From Ignelater luminosus (taxonomy: Eukaryota > Arthropoda > Insecta > Coleoptera > Elateridae): DNA of 64,000 nucleotides. The notes under the pieces were generated by a model, which saw only the letters and a program-made list of their open reading frames with translations, was not told where the DNA came from and searched no databases. Numbering within the stretch: position 1 is the stretch's first letter; every line of letters starts with the position of its first letter. The translations under genes were made by a program, and so were the position numbers. Below are positions 24,600-34,262 of this stretch, one piece after another. The stretch covers positions 1 through 64,000 of the forward strand of contig VTPC01006062.1 in assembly GCA_011009095.1 (NCBI GenBank), given 5' to 3'.

Positions 24600-25740
24600 A
24601 TTTCTAAAACCCAATACAAACAGTTTTGTAGTCGAAGGATTAAATGACAGAAAACAATGCAGCTTTATCGTCAACGCTGGAGCCAATATTTTAGTCATTA
24701 AGCCGGACATGGTGAAGCGTCTGAAATTATAGAAAGTTTCCATTTTTTCGCATCCAAACTGCTGCGGGTGCAGCTATACTATTGTACGGTAAGATCAAAG
24801 TAAAGAGGATGCTAAAAACAGCTGACTGAACACACAATGACTGTAGCTCAGATAATAAACGAAGTCGTTTTTGGATATTGATTTTATGAAAAGTTATGGA
24901 GTAGTCATTGATGTCGAAGAAAGAACACTAAAGTTTGGGAATTAAGAAATTAGCACCCTGCCCGAAACGAAACTGCCCAGAGCAGCGTGCGTCTCTTTCT
25001 CCAAATAGATATATAGAAGTTCAGGCCAAAACAGAACAAGAATGTTTATGAGAAGATCAACGATCAAGTCAGCAACTGTTGTCTCGATCCGCATCATGAA
25101 TGCCAATGATTACTCTGTAGTTCTACGCAAGGAAACAGTCTTGGGAAAGCTGAACACATTAATGAGTGGCCCATTATGAAGAAGGAATTCGACTAGCTAA
25201 GTTTTCGAAACACCTGCCTCAAAAGTATGTAAATTAGCGGAAGAAGTTTCTGAGCAATTGACTCTCCAAGAAAGGAAAAGAGTTAGAGAAATGGTGGAAA
25301 AATACTTAAATGCCTTTGTCACTTCAGAAGCAGATTACGAAAAAATCAATCTTGTAAGACACAAGATTGACATAACAAGAGAAGACCGAGGTCCAGTTAA
25401 GAAAAATATTCTGGTAATCCTTGGACTTTGCCAGTAAAAAAGAGATGGAACGATGAGCGTTTGCATAGATTATTGAAGGCTGAATGATGTGACCAAGAAA
25501 GGCAGTTACTAGTTGCCTTGTATCAACGACACCTTTTAGGGTCCATGTGGCTTTCCACGCTTGATCTAAAAGCTGTTATTGGCAAATGAAAGTTGAAGAC
25601 AAAGACAAAGAGAAAACTGCATTCTCGACCGGCAATGGACTGTGACACTTTACCATCATGCCCTTTGGTCTTTGCAACCCTCCAGCTACACTCGAAAGAC
25701 TAACTGACATAGTGTTAAGAGGTTTATCGTGGAAAACGTG
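24600..25740 (+). mobile_element. Ty3/gypsy pol remnant (protease and reverse transcriptase)
   Basis: Plus strand: FIVNAGANILVIKPDMV near 24640-24700 corresponds to the aspartic protease active-site loop (normally D-T/S-G-A), with Asp replaced by Asn. Then, with stops and shifts, come KKRDGTMSVCIDY and RLNDVTKK (about 25436-25495), WLSTLDLKS-like and MKVEDKDKEKTAF (25550-25620), and HFTIMPFGLCNPPAT ending in ERLTDIVLRGLSW at 25730. These are the fingers/palm landmarks of gypsy reverse transcriptase. The catalytic YxDD block, RNase H and integrase are absent. It is a truncated, inactive copy, and no LTRs were found. Confidence 0.75.
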
Positions 25741-26012
25741 ACGACGCGATGTGATAATGATTGGAAAAATTTTCGAAGATCATCTCATTTCTTTTCTTTG
25801 TTTTTTAAGTTCCATTCTAAATTATACGCAAGCTTCCATTATAACCTATCTCGAATGAAATTAGCAATGAGATTTAATTCTAAATTTGGATACAATGCAG
25901 TAAGAAGCTATTAGGGTGACACACACAAAAATATTGTGCAATTATCCAAACATTTTCTTTCCGACTATCTTGCTCCCTGAAAAAGGTCTGCAATTGATTA
26001 AATTTCATGTTG

Positions 26013-26848
26013 TACGAAGTCTCCCCGGAAAGTTTCCAACCTACCTGTAGGTGTGTATGTGGTATGTACGGGTGACTTTCATGAGTGCCCGTGCCAGATG
26101 GCAGCGATCTGCAAATCTTCAGTCGAATCTCGTGCGCGTCGCTTATCATGATAACTAAACGTGCCGAACAAAGAGTATGTAGGCCATTCGTGTTCAGAAA
26201 CCATTCATATGATTCGCAAAGTGTACGGTGATGAATCTATGAGTGACACGCGGATTAAAGAGTGGTTTAAACGATTTAAAGATGGTCGTACATTAGTTGA
26301 AAGCGACCTTGTTCTGGCAGGCCCGCAACTGCAAAAACTCTTGAAAATGTGGAACGAGTGTAAGTTTTAATTAATCAAAATCGTCGTTTGACTGTACCAA
26401 GAAGTTTTAAAACGATTACGTGATGCAGTAAGAAGGAAACGGTCGGATTTGTGGAAAAGTGCCGACTGAGTGCTTCACCACGACAACGCACCTGCCCATT
26501 CCTCGCACTTTATACGACAAGTTATTGTAAAACACGGCATATAGCTTCGTCAGCCCCCGTACAGTCCCGACTTGGCTCGCTGCGACTTCTGGTTGTTCCC
26601 CAAATAGAAAGACACCTTTAAAGGATGAAGATTCGATAACGTGGAGGAAATAAAAAGGAAAGCGACAAAGCTATTATTAGCTATTCCGAAATCTGAATAC
26701 ACGAAGTGTTTCCAAAAGTGGGAAAAAGTTATGGTTTCCAAAGAGAAGTATTTTAAAGGAGACATCATCGCTATTCATCAGTATTAGCTCTTTCTTTTAC
26801 TTACTCTCTTACAGCACAAGGTCTAATACTTTCCAGACGGACCTCGTA
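26013..26848 (+). mobile_element. Mariner element 2, internally deleted
   Basis: Ends are imperfect TIRs: left tacgaagtctccccggaaagt (26013 on) and, at the right, the complement of tacgaggtccgtctggaaag, ending at 26848. The total is 836 bp against about 1.3 kb for a complete copy. The plus-strand frame 26161-26370 gives the DNA-binding half (ETIHMIRKVYGDESMSDTRI, KEWFKRFKDGRT). The next readable part is the catalytic core's second half, HHDNAPAHSSHFIRQ, and PPYSPDLARCDFWLFPK near 26550-26610, with a stop in between, then the C-terminus. The block with the first catalytic Asp is missing, so an internal deletion inactivated this copy. Confidence 0.8.
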
Positions 26849-26849
26849 T

Positions 26850-27740
26850 TAGAGCGTGGCATCGAAAAACAGCAAAAACGATTGCAAATCTGGCATTCTG
26901 TAGCAAATGCGGAAGGTCCTCATGGTGACAGAAACTCCAACAGGCTTCAACAGGCTGTGGCAACCATCTCAACAAACCGATCGGCCCGATTGTTATTGAA
27001 TACCAAGATCCCTGACGTAGCTCTCACAGATATACCAAAAAAGTCGACTTTTTTTTGTTTATCTTTATACCTGCGAGAATGAGGAGAAAAGGTGGGGGTC
27101 TATAAAATAAAAAATATTTATGGAGACTTAGATCCTTCATGACCCCCAGCTACAGTAAACCTGAGAGAAACGCATGTTACAAGAAAAACTCAAACAGTAA
27201 AACCAGAACTCTTAATAAGAATTTATTAATTTTTACCGACACTAGACGCTCTTTTAACGTATCAGGTACATTGTTGTACTTAAACGGTGCTTTACAGTCT
27301 ACATAATCTACTTAGAAAGCATATTGCCTCCATGAATATTGATGGTTATTTACTTTTTGGCTTTTATTAACATATTCTTATTTTTACCGACAAGATCTGA
27401 AACTGTCATCATTCTTTAAACTCAATTTTATCAAAAAAGTCTATTTTGTCCTAACAAAATGGCACAATTCTACTGAAAACAGCAGCTTTCGTACAAGGTG
27501 TGCGTTTAAGCTGACGTTATCGGCAAAAGAAGGCGAAGAAAAGAATGAAACGATCAAATTGGTCGCGTTCAATTCACAAAAGAGATTCTCTTTCAAGGCC
27601 GGACTCAGGATTTAGCGCGTCCTAAGACAACTACAGATTTCTGCAGTTTTGCCCTCATCATCAAGCAGAATTTAAAAACCTTCCAACCTGGGAGACTTAA
27701 AATAAAAACAACTATCAGTAATAAAAACTTGATCAGTGCG
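26850..27740. other. Intergenic, nothing identified
   Basis: No protein family or RNA gene recognised. 26880-27000 has a coding-like frame (CSKCGRSSWxQKLQQ-type reading is possible in one frame), but it is too short to assign. Confidence 0.35.
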
Positions 27741-27744
27741 AATA

Positions 27745-28200
27745 ACACCTTTGTTCGTATTCAGCTCTTTTATCAAACTTTAGTGGAAGTCAAGGTTCAT
27801 CCTTGGACTACCATAGATGTTACAATGGAGGACGAAGTCCGATCCGTGTCTGTATTTTGTTTTCTTGAGCCACTACAGGTAGTTCGTTAAAATGCAGAAC
27901 TCAACTCCTGTTTGTATTTAGCTCTTTTAACAAATATTAGTGAAAGCCAAAGTTTGTTCTTGGGTTACAGTAGGTGTTACGATAGAGACTGACCCACGAT
28001 CGTATTTACGATTTTAAGAAGATTAATAAAAGTCAAAGCACGATTTTGCGATCTTGAAGAGCGGAGACCAGCCTCTGTTTGTATTTAGCTCTGCTAAGAA
28101 GATTAATGGAGATGATAGATTCGGGGGCAAACCCAACCGATTTCCAGATAGAAGGATTCCTGATCGGTGGCTACTACAAGCCAGTTAAAAGAAGAGAGGC
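27745..28200. repeat. Degenerate tandem repeat, period about 155-165 bp
   Basis: Related units start near 27753, 27909 and 28074, each beginning tttgt(t/a)(c/t)gtatt(t/c)agctct. The first two continue through aa-ttagtg(g/a)aag(t/c)c-aa and a (t/a)ggtgttac(a/g)at(g/a)gag block. Identity is moderate. No ORF spans the units. Confidence 0.5.
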
Positions 28201-28613
28201 GTTTTGACGCGACAATACCAGGCTGCAGATCTGTGTCGGCATATGTACGCCAAATACGGTTTCGCCTTAAAAACCGGAAACTCATAAAGCCTCCAACTCA
28301 TCACTTTCTTTGTTTGCCTGTAATACTTTTATAGAGGCCTTTAAAACTAACCCTCGATTAGAAAAACTCTTCTCGATTGGCCATAAAAAAGGACAAAAAA
28401 TTTGACATGTCACATACATTCTATATATGCATTTCAAACGAGGAAAATCAGGTTGTTATATTATAGTGTTCATCCAAGACCAGTTATTTCCGAGTGGAAG
28501 AAAGGTAGAGGATAAGTGAATGTATTGTCAGAAAAGCCTTTCGAGATATTTTAAAATAAATTCCCAAATGTTCTAATCTATTCTTAAGTAATAATTTGAG
28601 TTTTAAGAAAACA

Positions 28614-28838
28614 TATACCGAGTGTGAAGTTTCAAACCTGTATATAGAACAATTTTATTATTAACTTATTTTGCTAATTTTTTGATTAATTTATTGGTGC
28701 CAGATTGAGAAGGAACTTGTACCCTATCGATTGATACCATTACCTCCCCTGTAGGTTCATTTGGGGAGCAGGAATTACAAAAATTTGAGTCCCTATGCAT
28801 TGCCCTATGTACGGGTTTGAAACTCTACACTCGGTATA
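28614..28838. repeat. MITE with 24-bp TIRs (tataccgagtgt)
   Basis: Left end tataccgagtgtgaagtttc (28614 on) and right end gaaactctacactcggtata (to 28838) are inverted repeats matching at about 22 of 24 positions, beginning with TA. The 225-bp body is non-coding. Confidence 0.75.
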
Positions 28839-28979
28839 TTATTCTTGGTTAGCCGAAAATAAGGACTTTTTGGATCACCCGTTATATCAAGAGTCTCTTC
28901 ATATAAATGGAATATCATTTTAAAAATATAGATTTTTGTTACTTTCTTTTAATGCTGCTTCTTTGATTAGGTAAACAAC

Positions 28980-29230
28980 TGAGCCGTGAGCGTATTCAAA
29001 GAGATGGAGCTAGAGATTGTAGAATGCTTGGTAAGGAAAAAGACAAACAATCTCTTATCAAAAACGCGCCAGCATATTCAAAACCTTAATATTTATTTGC
29101 CCAAGTTTCCCATCATAAAGAATGTTTAAACTCGTCATGAGAATAAAGAATAGATTGTAGAATTCTAAAAAATGCTTAGTAAGGAAGAAGATAAATAACA
29201 TCTTGTCAAAGATGCTCAAGCATATTTTGA
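28980..29230. repeat. Diverged direct duplication, about 155 bp apart
   Basis: gattgtagaat…gct(t)(g/a)gtaagga(a/g)(a/g)aaga…tc(t)t(a/g)tcaaa…gc(a)tatt occurs at about 29014-29085 and again at about 29153-29228. No coding potential; origin unknown. Confidence 0.4.
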
Positions 29231-30355
29231 GTTTTTTTTTTTAGAAATCGATAGTTTATTGTCTGGCAGGCTGATCTAGGAATTGAACGATGCAAAAAGC
29301 AGCTATTTACCGTGTCATAACTAGACAATTTCTCCATTGCAAAGACCTTTCTCTCTCGGGTATTAACACAACTGCACGAAGGTTGCGGGAGGTAATAGAA
29401 CGAAAAAAGCAAAGTCGTTTCTACGCTGAACACTTTCAGCACAGCCGTTGTAAAGTTCAATTTTATATTTAAAACCCTTTTGTTTTGTGAGTGAATCTTT
29501 GGAACTTGGCTTTAAAAATTTAGAAAAGTAGAATAATTTGCGTCTTTAGTATATGAAGAAGATTTTTTTTATTATCAGAACAAACTTGATCATCATTGAG
29601 CTTGTCTTGACATATTTGCACTTCCCCTTGTGTACGATTACAGTTTTTTTGGTTCTCAGTTTATTTTATTCCTGAGATGGTCCATTATGACAATCGATAT
29701 AGAACATAATTCCCAACTCAAATTTAAAACAGTTCAAACCTCATAATCGTCATTTGGTTAGAAACTCGGCTTGCCTACCAAAACCTTTCTTCTTATTAGT
29801 TACAATCAGCTCTATAAATCATTCCATCAAAAATCTTCTTTGCAAATGTAAATGGCATCTGAGTTTATTTCAGTTTGAAACTGGACCATAAACCAATTCA
29901 AAAGTCAAAAGAAGTTAAATATCTTATCCCCTAATCCCTTTGATGCTGATAGTCTAAAAAGCTATTCGCACTGCAATTCTTGTCTACCCTCCTAATATAT
30001 GTAAATCATAACAATATTGTTAAACTCTGATTATCGTTAAAATAACGATTTTTTTGAAATCGGCAGAATAATAGATTAGTCTAAATAGCAATGAGATAAG
30101 GAGATCAAATTTCATGTAACAATGTGAAAACTAGAGCTCGATACATTCTCTAACAACTCTCGAGTATATCTGGAATTAGGTCATAATAATTATAATTTTA
30201 ATATCAAAGTATTCATTTTCTTCCAGTCACAATATTAAATTTCATTAGTTTTACTGTTACCCACGGTTTCCAAGAAAGTGAGTTGTTGCTATAGCAACCT
30301 TCTTCTGGTTCAAGGATGGTCAGAAAACATAAAAGCAGTAACGAGAATAATAGTC
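29231..30355. other. Intergenic, nothing identified
   Basis: AT-rich; the short frames here are not conserved-looking. Confidence 0.4.
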
Positions 30356-30357
30356 CA

Positions 30358-32345
30358 GTGAATCTGTACAAAAAAAGGGCGATTCCTTGCAAAAGGTCGG
30401 GTACTTTTGAATTTTTGATAAGTTATTTGGTTATGGACACTGATATCTTGGAAACTAAGCGTTTTTCACAAAAAGTATGTAGTTTCTTTTTTAAATTAAA
30501 CTAAATTTGCTATAATCCGAGCACAGAACGAAATATGCATGTTTAGTAGTTGCCGATATACAGCTGTTCAAAAACTGACTATTTTCTCAAAAAACTCAAA
30601 TTCACTAACGGTTATTTTACAATACGACACACTGAGAATTTCTGGAGTGGTATTTGGTCAGACGTGACCATCGAGCAGACGCTAATAGAAAACGCGAAGA
30701 GTTCAAAAGGCTCTTGGCATTGTACACTTAGAGAATATTTGTGATGAAATAAAGAGTTACTGCAATCTCACTTCTGAGACCCCTGAGCAGCATGTCAATA
30801 CATACATACATAGTCCAAGACAATGACGAAGTCAACAAGCTGAGGCAATGGATTAACCTCCACTCTCGATTCTCTGATATTCATGAGTTCTGGAATAGTG
30901 AGAAAAGAAGAAGTTAATTGCCACTTAGCTAAAGAATTTGGCAAGAAAGAAATGTCAAGAATAGTTGGTAACAACTTTTAAATGATGACATTCAAACGCA
31001 AGAACAAGGTCACGACTCTTGCTTCATACAGAATAATGTGGAAAGAAAACATTTACCGTTGATCCCGTCGCAGTTTTTCATAGAGTCCGCATAACAAAGC
31101 AGTCCGATGAGGATCTGATGAACTTCTTAAGTTATGAATTGTCTCCGTTTCCAACTTCAATCTTCTGTAAAGAGGAAATGCGTAAAAAGACAAAATCTAC
31201 TCTATACCATTCATTTACCCCCATCGACAAAAATCAAATTCAAGGAAATGGTATATTTGTGGTGGTTGATAGTGGCCATCTTCTCCACAAAGTAGTATGG
31301 CAACACAATGCAAGCTTTAGTATTGTAGCTGCTACCTACTTGAAATATCTGTAAAAAAATTATGGCAAACAGGTAGCTGCCGTCTTTGATGGTTACCCAG
31401 TGGAAGGAAGTGAGAACAGCACAACTCTTGCTTAGGTTTATTTCATGCACGTGCAAGAAAAAGTGCAGGAATGTATGTGGCAGGGCTCAATTGTTCTTCC
31501 CTAGGCACACCATGCTTTGGAGAGTCATGCGACAACAGTCCGCAACCACCCATTGACCGCAACGACGAAAAAAATGATGCACCTTCCACTCCTGAGAGAG
31601 TAGCAGAGAAAATTGAAGCAGTCAATGTAGATGTGATAAGTGTAGACGAAGCAAATGAGGAAGTGGTGTTTGAGAAAGAGTTCATCCATTCTACTTCCTC
31701 AAAGAAATTGAAAATCAACTGATGTTCAAACTGACTGGAATTATGCGGGTTTAACAAATGTACCATACTGGTACGTGACGTACCTAATAATTGAGATGTT
31801 TTTCAGGATCTTGATGTTATTCGTGTAATTTAAAAGATTCTCTACTTACTTTTAGTACATGTACGTATAATGTTCTTTTCTGTTTTCCTGCTAACAACTA
31901 AAAATTACAGCTTTATTCACAATTATGTACTTTTTTACTTACCATTCCATCGTTTACATATGTTACATTATCTCGGAAACTATTTGCCGTACAGAAATCA
32001 TTCAGTACTCAAATTGTTGCTAATTACATGCTCTTAAAATTCTTTCCAGATGAATTGTTGCATAAAAGTAGTAGTTTAAGAGATAGTTTGCAATATATGT
32101 GAATTTATAGCAATTTTTGAGTTTTTTTTTTGGAAAAATAGCCATTTTTTGAAAAGCTGTATGTCAGCAACTACTAAGCATACAGATTTCGTTTTGTGCT
32201 CGAAGTATAGCAAAGTTGGTCTACTTTAAAAAAGAAAATAAATACTTTTTGCGAAAAATGCTGTTTCCAAGATATTCGGCAAAAACTGAAAAAATTGTCA
32301 AAATTTAGTGGTGAAGCGATAAGGAATGCGGATCTGTGATTACAT
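30358..32345. mobile_element. Element with about 250-bp inverted repeats (copy 2 of FEN/PIN-carrying family)
   Basis: Left arm about 30358-30620 and right arm about 32090-32345 are inverted repeats. Shared landmarks, read inward from each end, are gattccttgc/gcattcctta, gatatcttggaaac versus gaatatcttggaaac, cacaaaaagtatg versus cgcaaaaagtatt, cgagcacagaacgaaat versus cgagcacaaaacgaaat, and tagtagttgc followed by a tacagc block. They enclose the plus-strand gene remnant at 30780-31725. The layout (long inverted repeats plus the same gene family) matches 3311-5000, although the arm sequences themselves are only weakly alike. Confidence 0.55.
30780..31725 (+). pseudogene. FEN/PIN-like nuclease-family gene remnant, copy 2 (N-terminus plus C-tail)
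   Basis: In different plus-strand frames this reads LRQWINLHSRFSDIHEFWN near 30840, then a frame 31118-31354 with LSYELSPFPTSIFCKEEMRK, IFVVVDSGHLLHKVVW and an adjacent NYGKQVAAVFDGY. Without the central catalytic region it passes to GLNCSSLGTPCFGESCDNS and an acidic tail ending KKLKIN at 31720. YGK-VFDGY and the Cys-rich tail are shared with copy 1, so the two remnants overlap at both junctions, and copy 2 has lost the GDAD/GDDTD core present in copy 1. VVDSGHLL near the N-terminus could correspond to the first Asp motif of a FEN/PIN fold (inference). Stops interrupt several frames. Confidence 0.55.
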
Positions 32346-32683
32346 TGCGTGCATTTGCAGATTTATATTTACAAGTAAACCTAGAGAAGTTGGAAAATGC
32401 TTTTCATTTTCAAGAAAGTAAGTCGAATTTTAAAGAAAGCATTTTTCTGGATTCATTCTTCATTTAGATCGAGATGTATGCATTTAGACGATCCCCTACC
32501 AAACAACCAATTCTATTACCCAGAATAAAAACTGCCTATACCAACCGACATCAAACGAACTTGTTACTTTCGCCAGTCCTCGTGTTGAGTGTTTCCGGTG
32601 CTTCCCGTGTTTCCTATTGGTCTGTTTATATTATTTTTAGTTTAATTATTTCATCTTATTAATTGTTAATATTGTAAATTAAG
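32346..32683. promoter_or_regulatory. Upstream region of the p31comet gene
   Basis: Sequence between the inverted-repeat element and the first coding exon. No TATA or initiator could be assigned confidently. AT-rich immediately before the start codon. Confidence 0.2.
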
Positions 32684-33665
32684 TTGTATAATTCATATAT
32701 TAATATGATTAAAAATAATTCTATTAAAGTAACTTCTTCACAAATAAACAAATTCAGCTCAAAAGAAATCAATGTAAGAGTAAAAGAACTGGTCCTAACC
32801 CCACTTACATGTGCATCAGTTATAAACGAAATTATAAAATATTTAATTTATCAAAAATCGCAAATTCCTTACCCTTACAATTGGCTTAGGAGTGTTGTTA
32901 ATAGAAAAAGGAAAGGACCTGAAGAAAACCAAACAAAACCAACAAATCTAGTTGCAGAGAGGCATTATCGTGTTGTGTCTACAGCATACGATGGTTTACA
33001 AGAATTAATAAAGCATTTAAATAGTGAATTCAAAAATTATGGTGATAGTATAAAACAGATCTTAGTTTTGTTTGGTGCAACCATATATAATCCAAAAGAA
33101 GTTTTCAGGATACGCGTAACAGATTTAGCCAGAGGACATTCAGAAGATAATCATTTTCAGGCTAATACAAAAAATCTTCATAAAATCTTAAGGTAAGTCA
33201 GTAAAGAATAAAAAAATAATTGTCGTTAATAATTTGCTTATTTATAGAAATATTGTTCTTGATGAAGAATGGATAAGTGAAATGGAAAGCGCAATACCAC
33301 TTACAAATGTTTTTGTGATGGTCCAGAAATATATTCAAAAAGATTATAATAAGGAAAATGATTTTTTTACATTGAATGCTCAATATTCATTGCCATCAAG
33401 AGTTAAAGATATCGCTATAAATCTACACTATAATAATGAGAATGATAGTCAATATAATTGTTGTGATAATCTATCTATATTTAGAGATTCAGTTAACGAA
33501 GAGACTGATACAGCTAGTTCTTTATCAGAATCAAATACCGATTCTAGTTTTCAATGTGTTCATGACAGTTCAAACTGTGATTTAGTTTGGTTTCAAGCAA
33601 ATGTTGTTTTAAAAGGGTTTAAAGAATGTTTTATAAATAACGTATCTGCTACAGAATTATGGTAG
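32684..33665 (+). CDS. MAD2L1BP: p31comet / MAD2L1-binding protein (HORMA-fold)
   Basis: Two exons: 32684-33192 and 33248-33665 (gtaagt donor, tttatag acceptor). They join in frame as KILR-NIVLDEEW and give 308 aa; a second in-frame Met at 32705 is an equally good start. The family protein binds closed MAD2 and works with TRIP13/Pch2 to dismantle the mitotic checkpoint complex. Landmarks are the N-terminal block INEIIKYLIYQKSQIPYPYN (about residues 46-65), the mid block ILVLFGATIYNPKEVF, the exon-2 VPLTN/NYRVPSR-like LPSRVKD, and the C-terminal WFQANVVLKGFKE that forms the safety-belt-like end. Length is slightly above the human protein, with an acidic, low-complexity insert in exon 2. It is convergent with GFM2. 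An AATAAA lies at 33861. Looks intact. Confidence 0.85.
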
Positions 33666-34262
33666 TTTATTAATAGTTTTATAATTATGGATAATTTGTG
33701 TTTGTATTATTTTGTACGTAACAGGAACTTTTTACATTTTCTTTTTAAATAGGTAATTTAGAATATTTGATTAGTCAATAAGCTGCATATCATATACAAA
33801 TCAATTTTTATATTTTTTATATTTGTATTGCTATTTTAGTAAAATGTATTAAGGTGTTTTAATAAATCAATGATAAGACATTTATTATTTCTTGTTAAAA
33901 AACTTTTGTATGAAATCTAGAATGTGAAAGATCTTCGTATGCTATTAAAAATATTATTCAGTTTTGAAAATGATTGATTATCAACTGATCTAGTTACATG
34001 GTATTGTTATTAAGTAGTTAAAATGTTTTTCACCAGCGTGACCACTACAGATTGCTAGCAACCTGTCACCACTGTGAGTTTCAAGTGCAAATCTGATGAA
34101 AGATAATTTATAATTAAATATTTAATTCAATAAAACCACATTTTTTCCTTATTCTAAATATTATTTTAACAATGTTTTAAAAATAATTCTTTGTAAAATA
34201 ATAATAAATTTGCTTAGCTCTATTCATTATGAAATCTATAGGATTATTAATTTTAAATTCAT
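33666..34262. other. 3' untranslated/intergenic region between convergent genes
   Basis: AT-rich. Contains AATAAA at 33861-33866 for the plus-strand gene. No additional gene seen. Confidence 0.5.

Noticed and set aside
31443..31766. 107-aa minus-strand frame
   Set aside because: Antisense of the Cys-rich tail of FEN/PIN-like copy 2, which is the coherent reading.
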